Below, piece by piece: positions 25,603 through 33,439 of a stretch of 64,000 nucleotides of DNA. A model generated the notes under the pieces. That model was not told the DNA's origin, ran no database searches, and worked only from the letters and a program-made list of their open reading frames with translations. Origin of the DNA: Deltaproteobacteria bacterium (GTDB lineage: Bacteria > Myxococcota_A > Polyangia > Polyangiales > Polyangiaceae). The position numbers and the translations under genes were made by a program. Every line of letters starts with the position of its first letter. The stretch's first letter is position 1. The stretch lies in the NCBI GenBank assembly GCA_016218915.1, contig JACRCQ010000058.1, positions 124,001-188,000 of the forward strand, read 5' to 3'.

Positions 25603-26124
25603 ATGGCGCGCCACGCGCACCCCACTCACCATCCTCGCCTTCGGCGCCTCGCGCAGGCGCTGCTCGTGATGGCGCTCGCGCTGCTGTCCGGTTGCAAGGA
25701 GCAGTACATCGTTGGCGATCACGTCCTGGTCGAGTGGGAAGGCAACGACTACCCGGCGGTGATCATCTCGGTCGAGGGGCCAGCCCGGTACCGGGTGCAC
25801 TATGATGGCTACGACAAGATCTGGGACGAGAACGTCAACGTCACGCGTGTCAAAGGACGCGTGAAAGGGCCGACGCTCGCGCCGCCGCCGCCAGCCAAGG
25901 TGCTCAAGCGCGGTGGCGCCCCCGCTTCTTCCGGTTCCGCGCAGTCCGGCTCCCCCTCTCGATTTCGAGAAGGCGTGCGCGTCCGCGTCGAATGGCACGG
26001 CAAACCCTACGCAGCCACGGTCGTTTCCGTCCTCGGTGGGGAGCGCTATCGGGTCCACTACGAGGGGTTCGGTCCAGAGTGGGACGAAACCATCGACGGC
26101 AGCAGGATCCTCTCACCCCACTGA
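25603..26124 (+). CDS. Lipoprotein with two Tudor-knot/chromo-barrel-like domains
   Basis: An exported lipoprotein of 173 residues. The hydrophobic signal ends in LLSGC. Two copies of a small SH3-like barrel follow at about residues 33-85 and 122-172, each with the pattern VxVEWxGxxYxAxVxSVxGxxRYRVHYxG(Y/F)xxxWDE. A Pro/Ala/Ser linker joins them. This matches the Tudor-knot (chromo-barrel) superfamily known for nucleic-acid or peptide binding in eukaryotes. In a lipidated exported protein the role is unlikely to be chromatin; binding of peptidoglycan, nucleic acid or protein outside the cytoplasm is possible. It follows the patatin gene by 30 bp. Confidence 0.8.
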   Translation: MARHAHPTHHPRLRRLAQALLVMALALLSGCKEQYIVGDHVLVEWEGNDYPAVIISVEGPARYRVHYDGYDKIWDENVNVTRVKGRVKGPTLAPPPPAKVLKRGGAPASSGSAQSGSPSRFREGVRVRVEWHGKPYAATVVSVLGGERYRVHYEGFGPEWDETIDGSRILSPH

Positions 26125-26208
26125 GCGCGCGCGGATGATCGTCGCCCCCCGCTCCCATGCCGCTTCGTGTTAGAATGCGCTCCCTTTCGGAACCAAAGCA
26201 GGTCGAGA

Positions 26209-26607
26209 ATGAAACGCACCTATTCGTGTCCGCACTGCAAGGCGATCCTCAACCCAAGCACCAAGATCATCTTGTGCGCCGAGTCCGAGGGTAAGAAGGG
26301 CCTGTTCCTGTTCAGCCCGCAGCCTGGCAACTACGACCTCATCGTGCCCGAAGGCTTCCAGCTCCGGAAGAAGGACCGCGTGAGCTTCTCCTGCCCGGTC
26401 TGCACGCGAGACCTGACGTCCGTCCGCGACGACTCCCTGGCCGAGATCAGCTTCACCTCCACCAGCGGCGCCACGGGCACGGTCGCGTTCTCCAGGCTTT
26501 ACGGCATGCACGCCACCTACTTCATCACCGCTGAAGATGTTCGATCCTATGGCGAGCACGCTGCCAACATGGATCTGAACTTCTGGGGCGAGGGCCCTGA
26601 GCGCTAG
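26209..26607 (+). CDS. Small protein with two CxxC zinc-binding pairs
   Basis: A cytoplasmic protein of 132 residues. Two CxxC pairs, C7/C10 and C62/C65, could bind one zinc ion as a split zinc ribbon, with about 50 residues between them. The C-terminal half is beta-rich with no further Cys. Family not recognised. The start is the ATG at 26209, because upstream in-frame codons fall in a likely promoter region (TTAGAAT at 26170-26176). The gene is followed by about 220 bp of non-coding DNA holding the control region of the large lipoprotein gene. Confidence 0.7.
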   Translation: MKRTYSCPHCKAILNPSTKIILCAESEGKKGLFLFSPQPGNYDLIVPEGFQLRKKDRVSFSCPVCTRDLTSVRDDSLAEISFTSTSGATGTVAFSRLYGMHATYFITAEDVRSYGEHAANMDLNFWGEGPER

Positions 26608-26654
26608 GGATCCTCGGACCAAGCCGTCGGATTTATTTTGAGCCCTTTTTCCGG

Positions 26655-26671
26655 TCCCAGGGCACCTGGGA
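26655..26671. terminator. Short hairpin after the zinc-ribbon gene
   Basis: TCCCAGG (26655-26661) and CCTGGGA (26665-26671) form a perfect seven-base stem with a three-base loop, 48 bases after the stop. There is no T-run after it, so a true intrinsic terminator is unproven. Confidence 0.35.
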
Positions 26672-26700
26672 TCCAGGGGCTGACGGTTTCGTTCGCCTTG

Positions 26701-26748
26701 CCGTCAGTATCTCAACGCCAGCCGTGAACTTGACCTACATACTGACGG
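26701..26748. promoter_or_regulatory. Ten-base inverted repeat upstream of the sigma-54-like promoter
   Basis: CCGTCAGTAT (26701-26710) and ATACTGACGG (26739-26748) are perfect inverted copies with 28 bases between them. A third CTGACGG half-copy lies at about 26680-26686. The placement, just before a GG-N10-GC promoter, suggests an activator-binding site or operator. Confidence 0.55.
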
Positions 26749-26755
26749 TTGGGCA

Positions 26756-26771
26756 TGGCATGAGAACTGCT
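26756..26771 (+). promoter_or_regulatory. Putative sigma-54 promoter
   Basis: TGGCATGAGAACTGCT matches the sigma-54 consensus TGGCACGN4TTGCW at all but two fixed positions. GG (26757-26758) and GC (26769-26770) are exactly ten bases apart. It lies 54 bases upstream of the ATG of the large lipoprotein gene. Confidence 0.6.
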
Positions 26772-26825
26772 GTATCATTCCTGCCTGTGCCACGGCACGT
26801 GTCCCGCTCTTAGGGAGGTCCTCCG

Positions 26826-29033
26826 ATGCGTCACGCGAAAGCGCTAGCTTGGTTTGTAACTTCCGCTGCTTTTCTTGCTTTTGGAAGCGCGTCCTGCGGA
26901 CGCTCCGATGTCGAATGGGATGACATGAGCGACCCGCCGTTGGGCCAAGGTGGCACACATGACGGCGGCGTCAAAGGCGGCTCTGCCGGCAAAGCCGGCA
27001 CCGGTGGCACCAGCGGCTCTGGTGGGACTTCAACCGGAGGCCAGGGAGGCGTCGGCGGCTCTCCCGCTGGCGGCGGTTCCGGCGGCAAAGGCGGCGGATG
27101 GGGTGGCCAGGGCGGCTGGGGTGGCAGCACCGGTGGATGGGGCGGCCAGGGCGGCTGGGGCGGCAGCACCGGCGGTTGGGGTGGCCAAGGCGGCTGGGGC
27201 GGCAGCACCGGCGGTTGGGGCGGCCAGGGTGGTTGGGGTGGAACCACGGGTGGCACTGGCGGCGGGCCGGTCTGCTGCACCGACGACTTCTCCTGCGGCT
27301 CCACGCAAGATCACTGTGTCAACGGCATGTGCAAGACGCACATCGGCAACAAGTGCTGGCACCAAGACGAGTGCCCTCCGTTCCAGATGTGCGTGGGAGC
27401 CTGGGTTTGCCCCTGCGGCGCCGTGTGCGGCGTGCCTGATTCGCCAGGCGATTGTATCGGCGGAACCGGAGGCACTGGCGGCGTCGGCGGCCAGGGCGGA
27501 ACCGGTGGCATCGGTGGGCAAGGTGGCATCGGTGGGCAGGGTGGCATCGGCGGTCAGGGCGGCATCGGAGGAACCGGTGGCATCGGCGGCACCGGCGGCG
27601 TCGGCGGCACCGGCGGCATCGGTGGGACCGGCGGCATCGCAGGCAGTGCTGGTGTGGGCGGGACTGGCGGCATCGGCGGAACCGGCGGCATCGCAGGCAG
27701 CGCTGGCGTTGGAGGCACCGGCGGCATCGGCGGAACCGGTGGCACAGCTGGCAAGGGCGGAACAGCCGGCTCAGCTGGGACCGGGGGCACCGGTGGAACC
27801 GGCGGCACCGCTGGCAAGGGTGGAACCGCAGGCACCGGTGGCACCGGAGGAGACGGCGGCCCGATCTGCGTGGGCGGCCCGAACGACGACTGCGACGGTG
27901 ACGGCTGGACCGTGACCACGGGCGACTGCTGCGACTCACCCGGCTTCTGCTCGACCGAGCCGAAGCTCGTGAACCCGGGCGCATTCGAGTACATCGGCAA
28001 CGGCGTCGACGACGACTGCGACAACCTGGTGGACAACATCAAGCCGCCCTGCGACGGCATGTTGAACAATTCGAACTCTGGCGATCCCATGGACTACGCC
28101 AAGGCGATGGATCTCTGCCAGACGACCAAGGAATTCGAGCCGCTACCCACGCGCAAGTGGGGCGTGATCGACGGCAAGCTCACGTTGGCGGACGGCACCA
28201 CGAAGCTGCCGACGCAGGCCTCGGTGAGCCGCTCGATCCGATCCGGATTCGGCACCAACATCACGCCGATCAACGGCGGACGCATCTCAGTCATGTCCTC
28301 GGGCAACGCTGCGTCCGTTGGGCAGACCAATCCGAACTACGCGATCTTCCAACCGGGCTCCACGATCGGAACGCAGAGCGGCTTCCCGCCGGATTGGTAC
28401 GCTGCGCACAACAACCAGCTGCCGAACGCTCCGGGTTGCCCGGCGCCGAGCGGCAACACGGCCAACGACTCGGTGATGTTGACGCTGCGCATCCGCGTGC
28501 CGACGAACGCAAAGTCGTTCTCGTTCGCGTCGTGGTTCTTCTCCGCAGAGTTCCCGGAGTACGTCTGCACCCAGTTCAACGACTTCTACGTGGTGCTGGT
28601 GGACTCGCCGCCTCCGCAGTGGCCGAACCCCACGGACAAGAACCTCGCGGTGTACCGCATCACCAACCCACCCAAGACGATCCCGGTGGGCGTGAACCTC
28701 GCGATGGATCCGGACGCCCAGAACCTGTTCAGCGTGTGCAAGGCAGGCCCGATCGGGTGCACGGGCGGAGTCACGGGCAATGCGCCGTGCTTGAACGGCG
28801 TGACCTACCTCGCAGGCACGGGCTTCGACGACACGAGCGTGGGTGGATGCGGATCGAGCAACCTGCTGGGTGGCGGCACCGGCTGGCTGTCGACGGTCGG
28901 CAACGCGGCAGCAGGTCAGATCATGACGATCCGCATCGGACTGTGGGACACGTCGGACGCGGCGTGGGACTCGCTGGTGCTCAACGACGCCTGGACCTGG
29001 GGTGTCAACCCGGCCTCGCCCGGAACGTTCTGA
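26826..29033 (+). CDS. Large Gly-rich lipoprotein with MopE-like metal-binding motif and choice-of-anchor L domain
   Basis: A 735-residue surface lipoprotein. The signal peptide ends in a lipobox-like ASC (Cys about residue 24). Gly-rich repeats extend to about residue 350, first GGWGGSTGGWGGQ units and later GGTGGIGG units, interrupted by a Cys-rich module at about 145-215. At about 352-405 an Asp-rich stretch (DDCDGDGW, then GDCCD and NGVDDDCD) matches the putative metal-binding repeat found in MopE-type proteins. The C-terminal 330 residues match the choice-of-anchor L domain (FSFASWFFSAEFPEYVC, then FDDTSVGG). A sigma-54-like promoter and inverted repeat precede it, so regulated expression is likely. 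Confidence 0.85.
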   Translation: MRHAKALAWFVTSAAFLAFGSASCGRSDVEWDDMSDPPLGQGGTHDGGVKGGSAGKAGTGGTSGSGGTSTGGQGGVGGSPAGGGSGGKGGGWGGQGGWGGSTGGWGGQGGWGGSTGGWGGQGGWGGSTGGWGGQGGWGGTTGGTGGGPVCCTDDFSCGSTQDHCVNGMCKTHIGNKCWHQDECPPFQMCVGAWVCPCGAVCGVPDSPGDCIGGTGGTGGVGGQGGTGGIGGQGGIGGQGGIGGQGGIGGTGGIGGTGGVGGTGGIGGTGGIAGSAGVGGTGGIGGTGGIAGSAGVGGTGGIGGTGGTAGKGGTAGSAGTGGTGGTGGTAGKGGTAGTGGTGGDGGPICVGGPNDDCDGDGWTVTTGDCCDSPGFCSTEPKLVNPGAFEYIGNGVDDDCDNLVDNIKPPCDGMLNNSNSGDPMDYAKAMDLCQTTKEFEPLPTRKWGVIDGKLTLADGTTKLPTQASVSRSIRSGFGTNITPINGGRISVMSSGNAASVGQTNPNYAIFQPGSTIGTQSGFPPDWYAAHNNQLPNAPGCPAPSGNTANDSVMLTLRIRVPTNAKSFSFASWFFSAEFPEYVCTQFNDFYVVLVDSPPPQWPNPTDKNLAVYRITNPPKTIPVGVNLAMDPDAQNLFSVCKAGPIGCTGGVTGNAPCLNGVTYLAGTGFDDTSVGGCGSSNLLGGGTGWLSTVGNAAAGQIMTIRIGLWDTSDAAWDSLVLNDAWTWGVNPASPGTF
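27093..27248. repeat. Tandem 39-bp repeats encoding Gly/Trp-rich units
   Basis: Four 39-bp units begin at 27093, 27132, 27171 and 27210; the fourth is diverged at its end. Each encodes a 13-residue Gly/Trp/Gln/Ser unit in the lipoprotein linker. The repeats are in frame and could vary in number. Confidence 0.85.
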
Positions 29034-29061
29034 GAATCTCCCCCATCCAATCGATCATCGC

Positions 29062-29086
29062 GAGCCACCCGTTGGTCGGGTGGCTC
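29062..29086. terminator. Strong hairpin downstream of the large lipoprotein gene
   Basis: GAGCCACCC (29062-29070) and GGGTGGCTC (29078-29086) make a nine-base perfect stem with a seven-base loop, 28 bases after the stop codon. The T-tract is missing, so it may stop or only stabilise the transcript end. Confidence 0.45.
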
Positions 29087-29286
29087 TCGAAGGTGCTCGC
29101 GCGGTCAAACATCCGGCTACCGATTTGTCAACAGTCGGCGCTCGCATTGTGACCGTTCCGTGCACCGTGACAGCTGACCCTTGCCGTCCCATCGGATTCG
29201 CACGATAGCTCCAACCCCCATCTCGGCTGCCCGGCTCGCTCCCTCTTTCGTTCCGGGCCCAGGGATGGCAAAAGGCATCCCCACCC

Positions 29287-30006
29287 ATGCCCCGCATTCA
29301 CATCGGCAGAAGATCGGTTCAGGGAAAGCTCGAGAGCTACGCGCAACGCTTCGACCTGGTCGAGGTGCGCCCTGATCCCGAGGCGCCCGTTCGCGCATCT
29401 GCGCTCAAGAAGTGGCGCGAGTCGGTTCCCGCCCCTTTCGTGTTCAGCGTCGTGCTGCCCGCCGCGGTGACCCAGGCACGCAATGCTGCCGCAGCGAACA
29501 GCGCGTTGGAGCACGCGCTCGACGTCGCGCGCGTCTTGCAGTCGCCCGTCATCCTGATCTCTCCGCCTGCAGCGTTCACGCCCACGGCATCCAACCGACG
29601 CAAGCTCGGCGAGCTCGTGGCCAAGCTGCCCAACGACGTCGTTCGACTCGCGTGGGAGCCTGCCGGCTTGTGGGAGCCCGACGAAGCGCGCGTGATTGCG
29701 GCGAGCCTCAAGATCACGTTGGTGGGTGATGCGGCACAGGATCCGCTAGCGCCTGGCTCGGTGGCGTACACGCGCTTGCGCGGTCTGGGCGATGCACGAC
29801 GCATGTCCGACACGCGCCTCGATCGAGTCATCGAGAACCTGCGCGGACGTCGCGAGTCCTACGTCGTGATCGAGACCGATCGCCCTGTGAGCGTCGCCAA
29901 GGCCGTGCGCGAAGGGCTCATGGAAGGCGATGGAGGACGCGCACGCGCGCCGCGTCCGCGCGCCTCCGCCCAGCCGCTGCTCGCCGAGGACGAGGAGCAG
30001 GAATGA
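29287..30006 (+). CDS. DUF72 (YecE-like) family protein, divergent
   Basis: The 239-residue product resembles the DUF72 TIM-barrel family: IHIGRRSVQGKLESYAQRFDLVEV at the start, then ALKKWRESVPAPFVFSVVLPAAVTQA, VILISPPAAFTPTASNRRKL, VVRLAWEP and VAYTRLRGL. Several usual family residues in the first motif are absent, so it is a divergent member. The C-terminus is an Arg/Ala/Glu-rich tail. Cytoplasmic, no membrane segment. Its stop overlaps the start of the GGT-like gene (ATGA at 30003-30006), so the two are translationally coupled. The biochemical role of DUF72 is not known, and no substrate can be read from the sequence. Confidence 0.75.
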   Translation: MPRIHIGRRSVQGKLESYAQRFDLVEVRPDPEAPVRASALKKWRESVPAPFVFSVVLPAAVTQARNAAAANSALEHALDVARVLQSPVILISPPAAFTPTASNRRKLGELVAKLPNDVVRLAWEPAGLWEPDEARVIAASLKITLVGDAAQDPLAPGSVAYTRLRGLGDARRMSDTRLDRVIENLRGRRESYVVIETDRPVSVAKAVREGLMEGDGGRARAPRPRASAQPLLAEDEEQE

Positions 30007-31025
30007 CACTTCGGGCTGCCGTCGGCGCGGTCGCTTCCGATGCGAGGATCGCCGAGGCGGCAATGGCTGCATTGCAGCGGGGCGGCACTGCCGTCGACGC
30101 GTGCATCAGCGCCTGGTTCGCGGCGGTCGGCGTCTTTCCCGGCGTCCTGCTCGGCCCCTTGCACGTGCTGGTTGCGGGCCCCGGTGTCGGCGCGCATGCG
30201 ACCGACGGCTCGGTTCTGCAGCCTGGACGCGAAGCGCAGCGCCCGCGAGGATTCAGGGAGGGCGAGGAGATTCCCGACGCCGCGTGGGTGTGCGTGTCGA
30301 GCTCCGTGCACGCGATGACCGCTGCGCATGCGCAGAATGGGCGCATCTCGCTCCCCGAGCTGGCCAGCGCCGGTGCCAAGCTCGCCCTGTCCGAAGGCGC
30401 CAAGGAGCGTGCAAAGCTCATTCGCCGCATCGGCGAAGTCGGCGTGATCGCCACGCGAGAATCAGCGTTCGTCAGACCCCTGCTCGACGTCGGAGGGCGT
30501 CCAAGCGGCGGCAACCTGACCTCGGCGGACTTCGAGCAGGCGGCCGCAATCACGACGCGCTCAGAAGCAACCACGGGAATGTTGCGCCTGCGAGAGCAGC
30601 CGGTCGACTCGCCTGCAGTGCTCGAGCCGGTGATCGCGTGTGCGTGCGACGTCCGGGGCGTGCTCGCGGCCATGCATTGCGCCCACGATCCCAAGGGCCT
30701 TTCGGTCGCACCGCTCGAGCTCGAAGCTCCGCGCCTCGCCGTGCCCGTGCGACGCGGTGTGCCTCGCGTCTCCCCTGGCGCCTACCTCCCCGTGGTCGCT
30801 CCTATCGCCATCATGCTCGAGTCGTCCGTGCCCTGGGCCGCCGCCGGCGTCGAAACCCATCGACAGGTCGACCTCGAGCCGCTCGCGAGCTCGGACAAGG
30901 CCGGGCTCACCGCGGAGCAGAGCCTGCGCGCGGTGATCGATTCAGTGCAGGCGCGCGCTGCCCAAGCCGTGATCCGTGGCGGAGGCGCAAACGCCACCGT
31001 GCGCATCGTGCGCGTGATCGCCTGA
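30003..31025 (+). CDS. Gamma-glutamyltranspeptidase-like protein without the catalytic Thr
   Basis: The 340-residue protein follows the order of gamma-glutamyltranspeptidase. It has AALQRGGTAVDACISA near the N-terminus, GREAQRPRGF (about 76-85), SSSVHAMTAAHAQNGRISLPEL and GGNLTSADFEQAA. At the maturation site the Thr-Thr of active enzymes is replaced; the aligned sequence is PVIACACDVRG. It is much shorter than real enzymes (about 550 residues) and lacks a signal peptide, so it is probably cytoplasmic and inactive as a transpeptidase. It is coupled to the DUF72 gene. It may bind a glutamyl-type ligand, but that is inference only. Confidence 0.7.
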   Translation: MTLRAAVGAVASDARIAEAAMAALQRGGTAVDACISAWFAAVGVFPGVLLGPLHVLVAGPGVGAHATDGSVLQPGREAQRPRGFREGEEIPDAAWVCVSSSVHAMTAAHAQNGRISLPELASAGAKLALSEGAKERAKLIRRIGEVGVIATRESAFVRPLLDVGGRPSGGNLTSADFEQAAAITTRSEATTGMLRLREQPVDSPAVLEPVIACACDVRGVLAAMHCAHDPKGLSVAPLELEAPRLAVPVRRGVPRVSPGAYLPVVAPIAIMLESSVPWAAAGVETHRQVDLEPLASSDKAGLTAEQSLRAVIDSVQARAAQAVIRGGGANATVRIVRVIA

Positions 31026-31103
31026 GGAAGTCGCTGGGGGCGGGCGGACGCACCGATGCCGCACTCGCGCTGCGAGCTGCGGCGTCCTCGGTGGATGGGA
31101 TTG

Positions 31104-31328
31104 CTACAGCTTGAAGTCGTGCTTCTTCGCGAACGCGACCAGGCCGATGCGGTCGATCGTGCGAAGCTCGCGCGTGGTGAGATGAAGACGCACGAAGCGC
31201 TTGAGTTCGGGCACCCAGAGTCTGCGCTCCTGGACATTGACCAGCTGCCATCGCTTGGTCTTGATGTTCGAGTGAGACACGTTGTGCGCGAGCATGCGCC
31301 TCTTGCCGGTGATTTCGCTCCTAGCCAT
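31104..31328 (-). CDS. rpmB: 50S ribosomal protein L28
   Basis: L28 is a small protein of the large ribosomal subunit. The 74-residue sequence has the family start MARSEITGKRRMLAHNVSHSN and the typical RWQLVNVQERRLWV and TTRELRTIDRIGLVAFAKK blocks. No cysteines are present, so it is the zinc-free form. It is transcribed from the minus strand, with a promoter-like TTGACA at 31407-31402 about 75 bases upstream of the start. It is monocistronic as far as can be seen; the GGT-like gene ends about 80 bases beyond its 3' end on the opposite strand. Confidence 0.97.
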   Translation of the reverse strand: MARSEITGKRRMLAHNVSHSNIKTKRWQLVNVQERRLWVPELKRFVRLHLTTRELRTIDRIGLVAFAKKHDFKL

Positions 31329-31378
31329 GACGCGTGATCCTCGTTCAGCCTGTCGGTTTCGTACCGTCGGGAGGGCGA

Positions 31379-31407
31379 ACCCTGACGCACTCCGCCCGCC
31401 TTGTCAA
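31379..31407 (-). promoter_or_regulatory. Sigma-70 promoter for rpmB
   Basis: On the minus strand TTGACA (31407-31402) and CAGGGT (31384-31379) are 17 bases apart. The -35 box is perfect and the spacing ideal for a housekeeping ribosomal-protein promoter. The -10 box is weak, and the start codon follows about 50 bases further on. Confidence 0.6.
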
Positions 31408-31489
31408 GGCGTTCAGTGCTTTCGATGGGTGGATCCGGGGGGGCGACCGGGCCGCATCGGGCCCAGGCCCAAGGCTCCCTGTCTTTCGT

Positions 31490-33439
31490 TCAGGAAATGA
31501 AGGACCGGACGCGCGTCGCGCGCTCGTCGAGGAACTTCTCGATGCTCGCGATCGAGTTCTCCAGGGCTTCCTGCACCATGTGCACGATCGCCAAGGGAGA
31601 GCCCTTGAGCGCCTCGTAGTACCGCTGACGCTCCGTCGAATGCACGATCGCCGGCGGGAATCCGGCGGTGATCAGGATGTAGTTCATCAACAGCCGCGCC
31701 ACCTTGCCGCTGTCCACAGGGAAGGGGAACGTGCGGATCAGGTCGTAGTGCGCCCGCGCCGCAATCCGGATCGGCGTGCGCGTGCGCGCGGTCTCCGGAT
31801 CGTTGATCCACTCCACCACTTGACGCACGCCGTACGCGATCTTGTCGGGCGGCGCGTACTCGTGGAAGTACAGCCGGTGCTGCGGGATGTCCTTGCGGTA
31901 CTTGACCGTCTTCAGATCTCCCTCCTCCGGATGGAGGAACAGGTAGATCCGCTTGACCAGATCCGTGGTGATCGGCTGCTTCTTCTTGGCCTGGTCGCGC
32001 ACGAAATCGATCGCGGCCTTGTGACGGCGGATCTCGTCGCAGATCGGCTGGATGCTCGAGTCCGGAACCACCGTGATGGTCGGGTCCACCGCCATCTGCA
32101 GCTCCTGGAACGTGTACACCACGCCTTCCAGCGCGCTGTCGTGGTGGATCCACGACATGTACAGGCGATCCAGATACTCCTTCTGCACGTCCTCCGCAGT
32201 GGCTACAAGACGCCCTTCGACTTCGGCGGCGCGCTCCTCTAGCGAAGGACGGGGAATCTCCCGCTGGATCGGCAAGGGCGCCGGGCGCATGAGCGGAGCC
32301 CGCACGCGGGGGATGGGCGGCGCAGAGGGCGATCGGCCTGACCCGCCATTGGAGGCAGGCGATGATTGCGAGCCGGGACGCAGCTGGCCGGGACGGCTCA
32401 TGCCGAGCTGAGGTGGCAAACCGCGAATCGCTTGACGGGCCGCGATCTTCGCCTGCTTGGCCGCTTCAGCCTCGCGCTTCTTGGCTTCGCGCGCCTCGAT
32501 GATCGCGCGCTTCTTGGCTTCGCGCGCCTCGAGGATCGCACGCTTCTTGGCCTCGCGCGCCTCGCGAATCGCGTTCTTCTTGGCCTCGCGCGCCTCGCGC
32601 AATGCCCGCTTCTTGGCCTCGCGCGCCTCGCGAATGGCGCGCTTCTTCGCCTCTCGCGCAAGCTTCAGCTCCTTGGCTTTCTGCGCCTTGAGCTTGGCGG
32701 CCGCCTTTGCTGCCCTGCGCTTCTCGCGCTCGGCCAGCCTCTTGCGCATCCTCAGCTCGCGAAGCTCCGCAAGCCTCTTGAGCCTTCGCGCGACCCGCGG
32801 TGCAACGACCTTTCGCCCGCGAACGATCTTGCGTCCACGCGCCCTTGTCGCCTTCTTTGCTGGACGGATCGGCTTGCGCTTGAGCTTCGCGCGCGCAGGC
32901 TTGCGGCCCGTCGCAGCTCGCAGCGGCTTGCGCTTGAGCGGACGCTTCACGCGAAGCGATCGCTTCAAGGGCTTGCGCGCAGGCTTCTTCTTGGCGCGGG
33001 TAGCCTTGGCCTTGGCGCGCGCGGGCTTGCGGGCCTTCAACGGCTTGCGCGCCTTGAGCGGCTTGCGCGCCTTGATGGCCTTGCGCGCCTTCACAGGCTT
33101 GCGGACCTTCGCCGCCTTGCGGGGCTTTCGGGCCTTCAGAGCCTTTCGCGATCGCACCGGTTTGGTCGGCCTCGCTCGCTTCGCCTTGGGCTTGGCGCGT
33201 ACGCCAGTCGCCTTGCGCGCCTTGGCAGGCTTGCGAGCTCGAGTCGGTTTGCGGGCCTTGATGGCACGAGCTGGTTTTCGGCGGGCTTTCGACACGGCGG
33301 CTTTTGCGCGCTTCGGCTTCGGGCGACGGGCCGTCGCCTTCTTCTTCTGCGTACTGCGAGTCGATCGTGCCGACCGAGCCGATTTGGCGCGGCCAGTGGT
33401 TCGCTTGGCTGTTGGTTTGCGGGCTTTCCGAGCCGCCAT
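31490..33439 (-). CDS. Histone-H1-like Lys/Arg/Ala-rich tail fused to a degenerate Fic domain
   Basis: A 649-residue protein in two parts. Residues 1 to about 330 are almost only Lys, Arg and Ala with KARKP/KPLKARK repeats like eukaryotic H1 tails, then a helical EAREAKKRAI repeat (11-residue period) at about 263-330. A Pro/Ser-rich linker leads to a Fic-like domain (about 405-649). A Fic inhibitory-helix motif SALEG at 435-439 is preserved. The active-site loop, normally HPFxDGNGRxxR, reads FPFPVDSGKVAR at 571-582: the catalytic His is Phe and the Asn and Arg are replaced, while R582 remains. AMPylation is therefore unlikely. DNA binding by the tail is inferred from its charge. Confidence 0.8.
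   Translation of the reverse strand: MAARKARKPTAKRTTGRAKSARSARSTRSTQKKKATARRPKPKRAKAAVSKARRKPARAIKARKPTRARKPAKARKATGVRAKPKAKRARPTKPVRSRKALKARKPRKAAKVRKPVKARKAIKARKPLKARKPLKARKPARAKAKATRAKKKPARKPLKRSLRVKRPLKRKPLRAATGRKPARAKLKRKPIRPAKKATRARGRKIVRGRKVVAPRVARRLKRLAELRELRMRKRLAEREKRRAAKAAAKLKAQKAKELKLAREAKKRAIREAREAKKRALREAREAKKNAIREAREAKKRAILEAREAKKRAIIEAREAKKREAEAAKQAKIAARQAIRGLPPQLGMSRPGQLRPGSQSSPASNGGSGRSPSAPPIPRVRAPLMRPAPLPIQREIPRPSLEERAAEVEGRLVATAEDVQKEYLDRLYMSWIHHDSALEGVVYTFQELQMAVDPTITVVPDSSIQPICDEIRRHKAAIDFVRDQAKKKQPITTDLVKRIYLFLHPEEGDLKTVKYRKDIPQHRLYFHEYAPPDKIAYGVRQVVEWINDPETARTRTPIRIAARAHYDLIRTFPFPVDSGKVARLLMNYILITAGFPPAIVHSTERQRYYEALKGSPLAIVHMVQEALENSIASIEKFLDERATRVRSFIS
32464..32670. 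repeat. In-frame 33-bp repeats in the H1-like/Fic gene
   Basis: About six imperfect 33-bp units (minus-strand sense, built on CGCGAGGCCAAGAAG) encode 11-residue EAREAKKRAI-type units. They look like recent internal duplications and would give a long charged helix. Confidence 0.8.

Noticed and set aside
27093..27863. Repeat blocks considered as a CRISPR array
   Set aside because: Units are contiguous without spacers, in frame, and encode Gly-rich protein repeats.
27030..28090. Several long minus-strand reading frames rich in Pro, Ala, Ser or Arg across the Gly-rich lipoprotein gene
   Set aside because: They are shadows of the GC-rich repeat region in other frames; low-complexity composition, no start site, and the plus-strand gene has signal peptide and domains.
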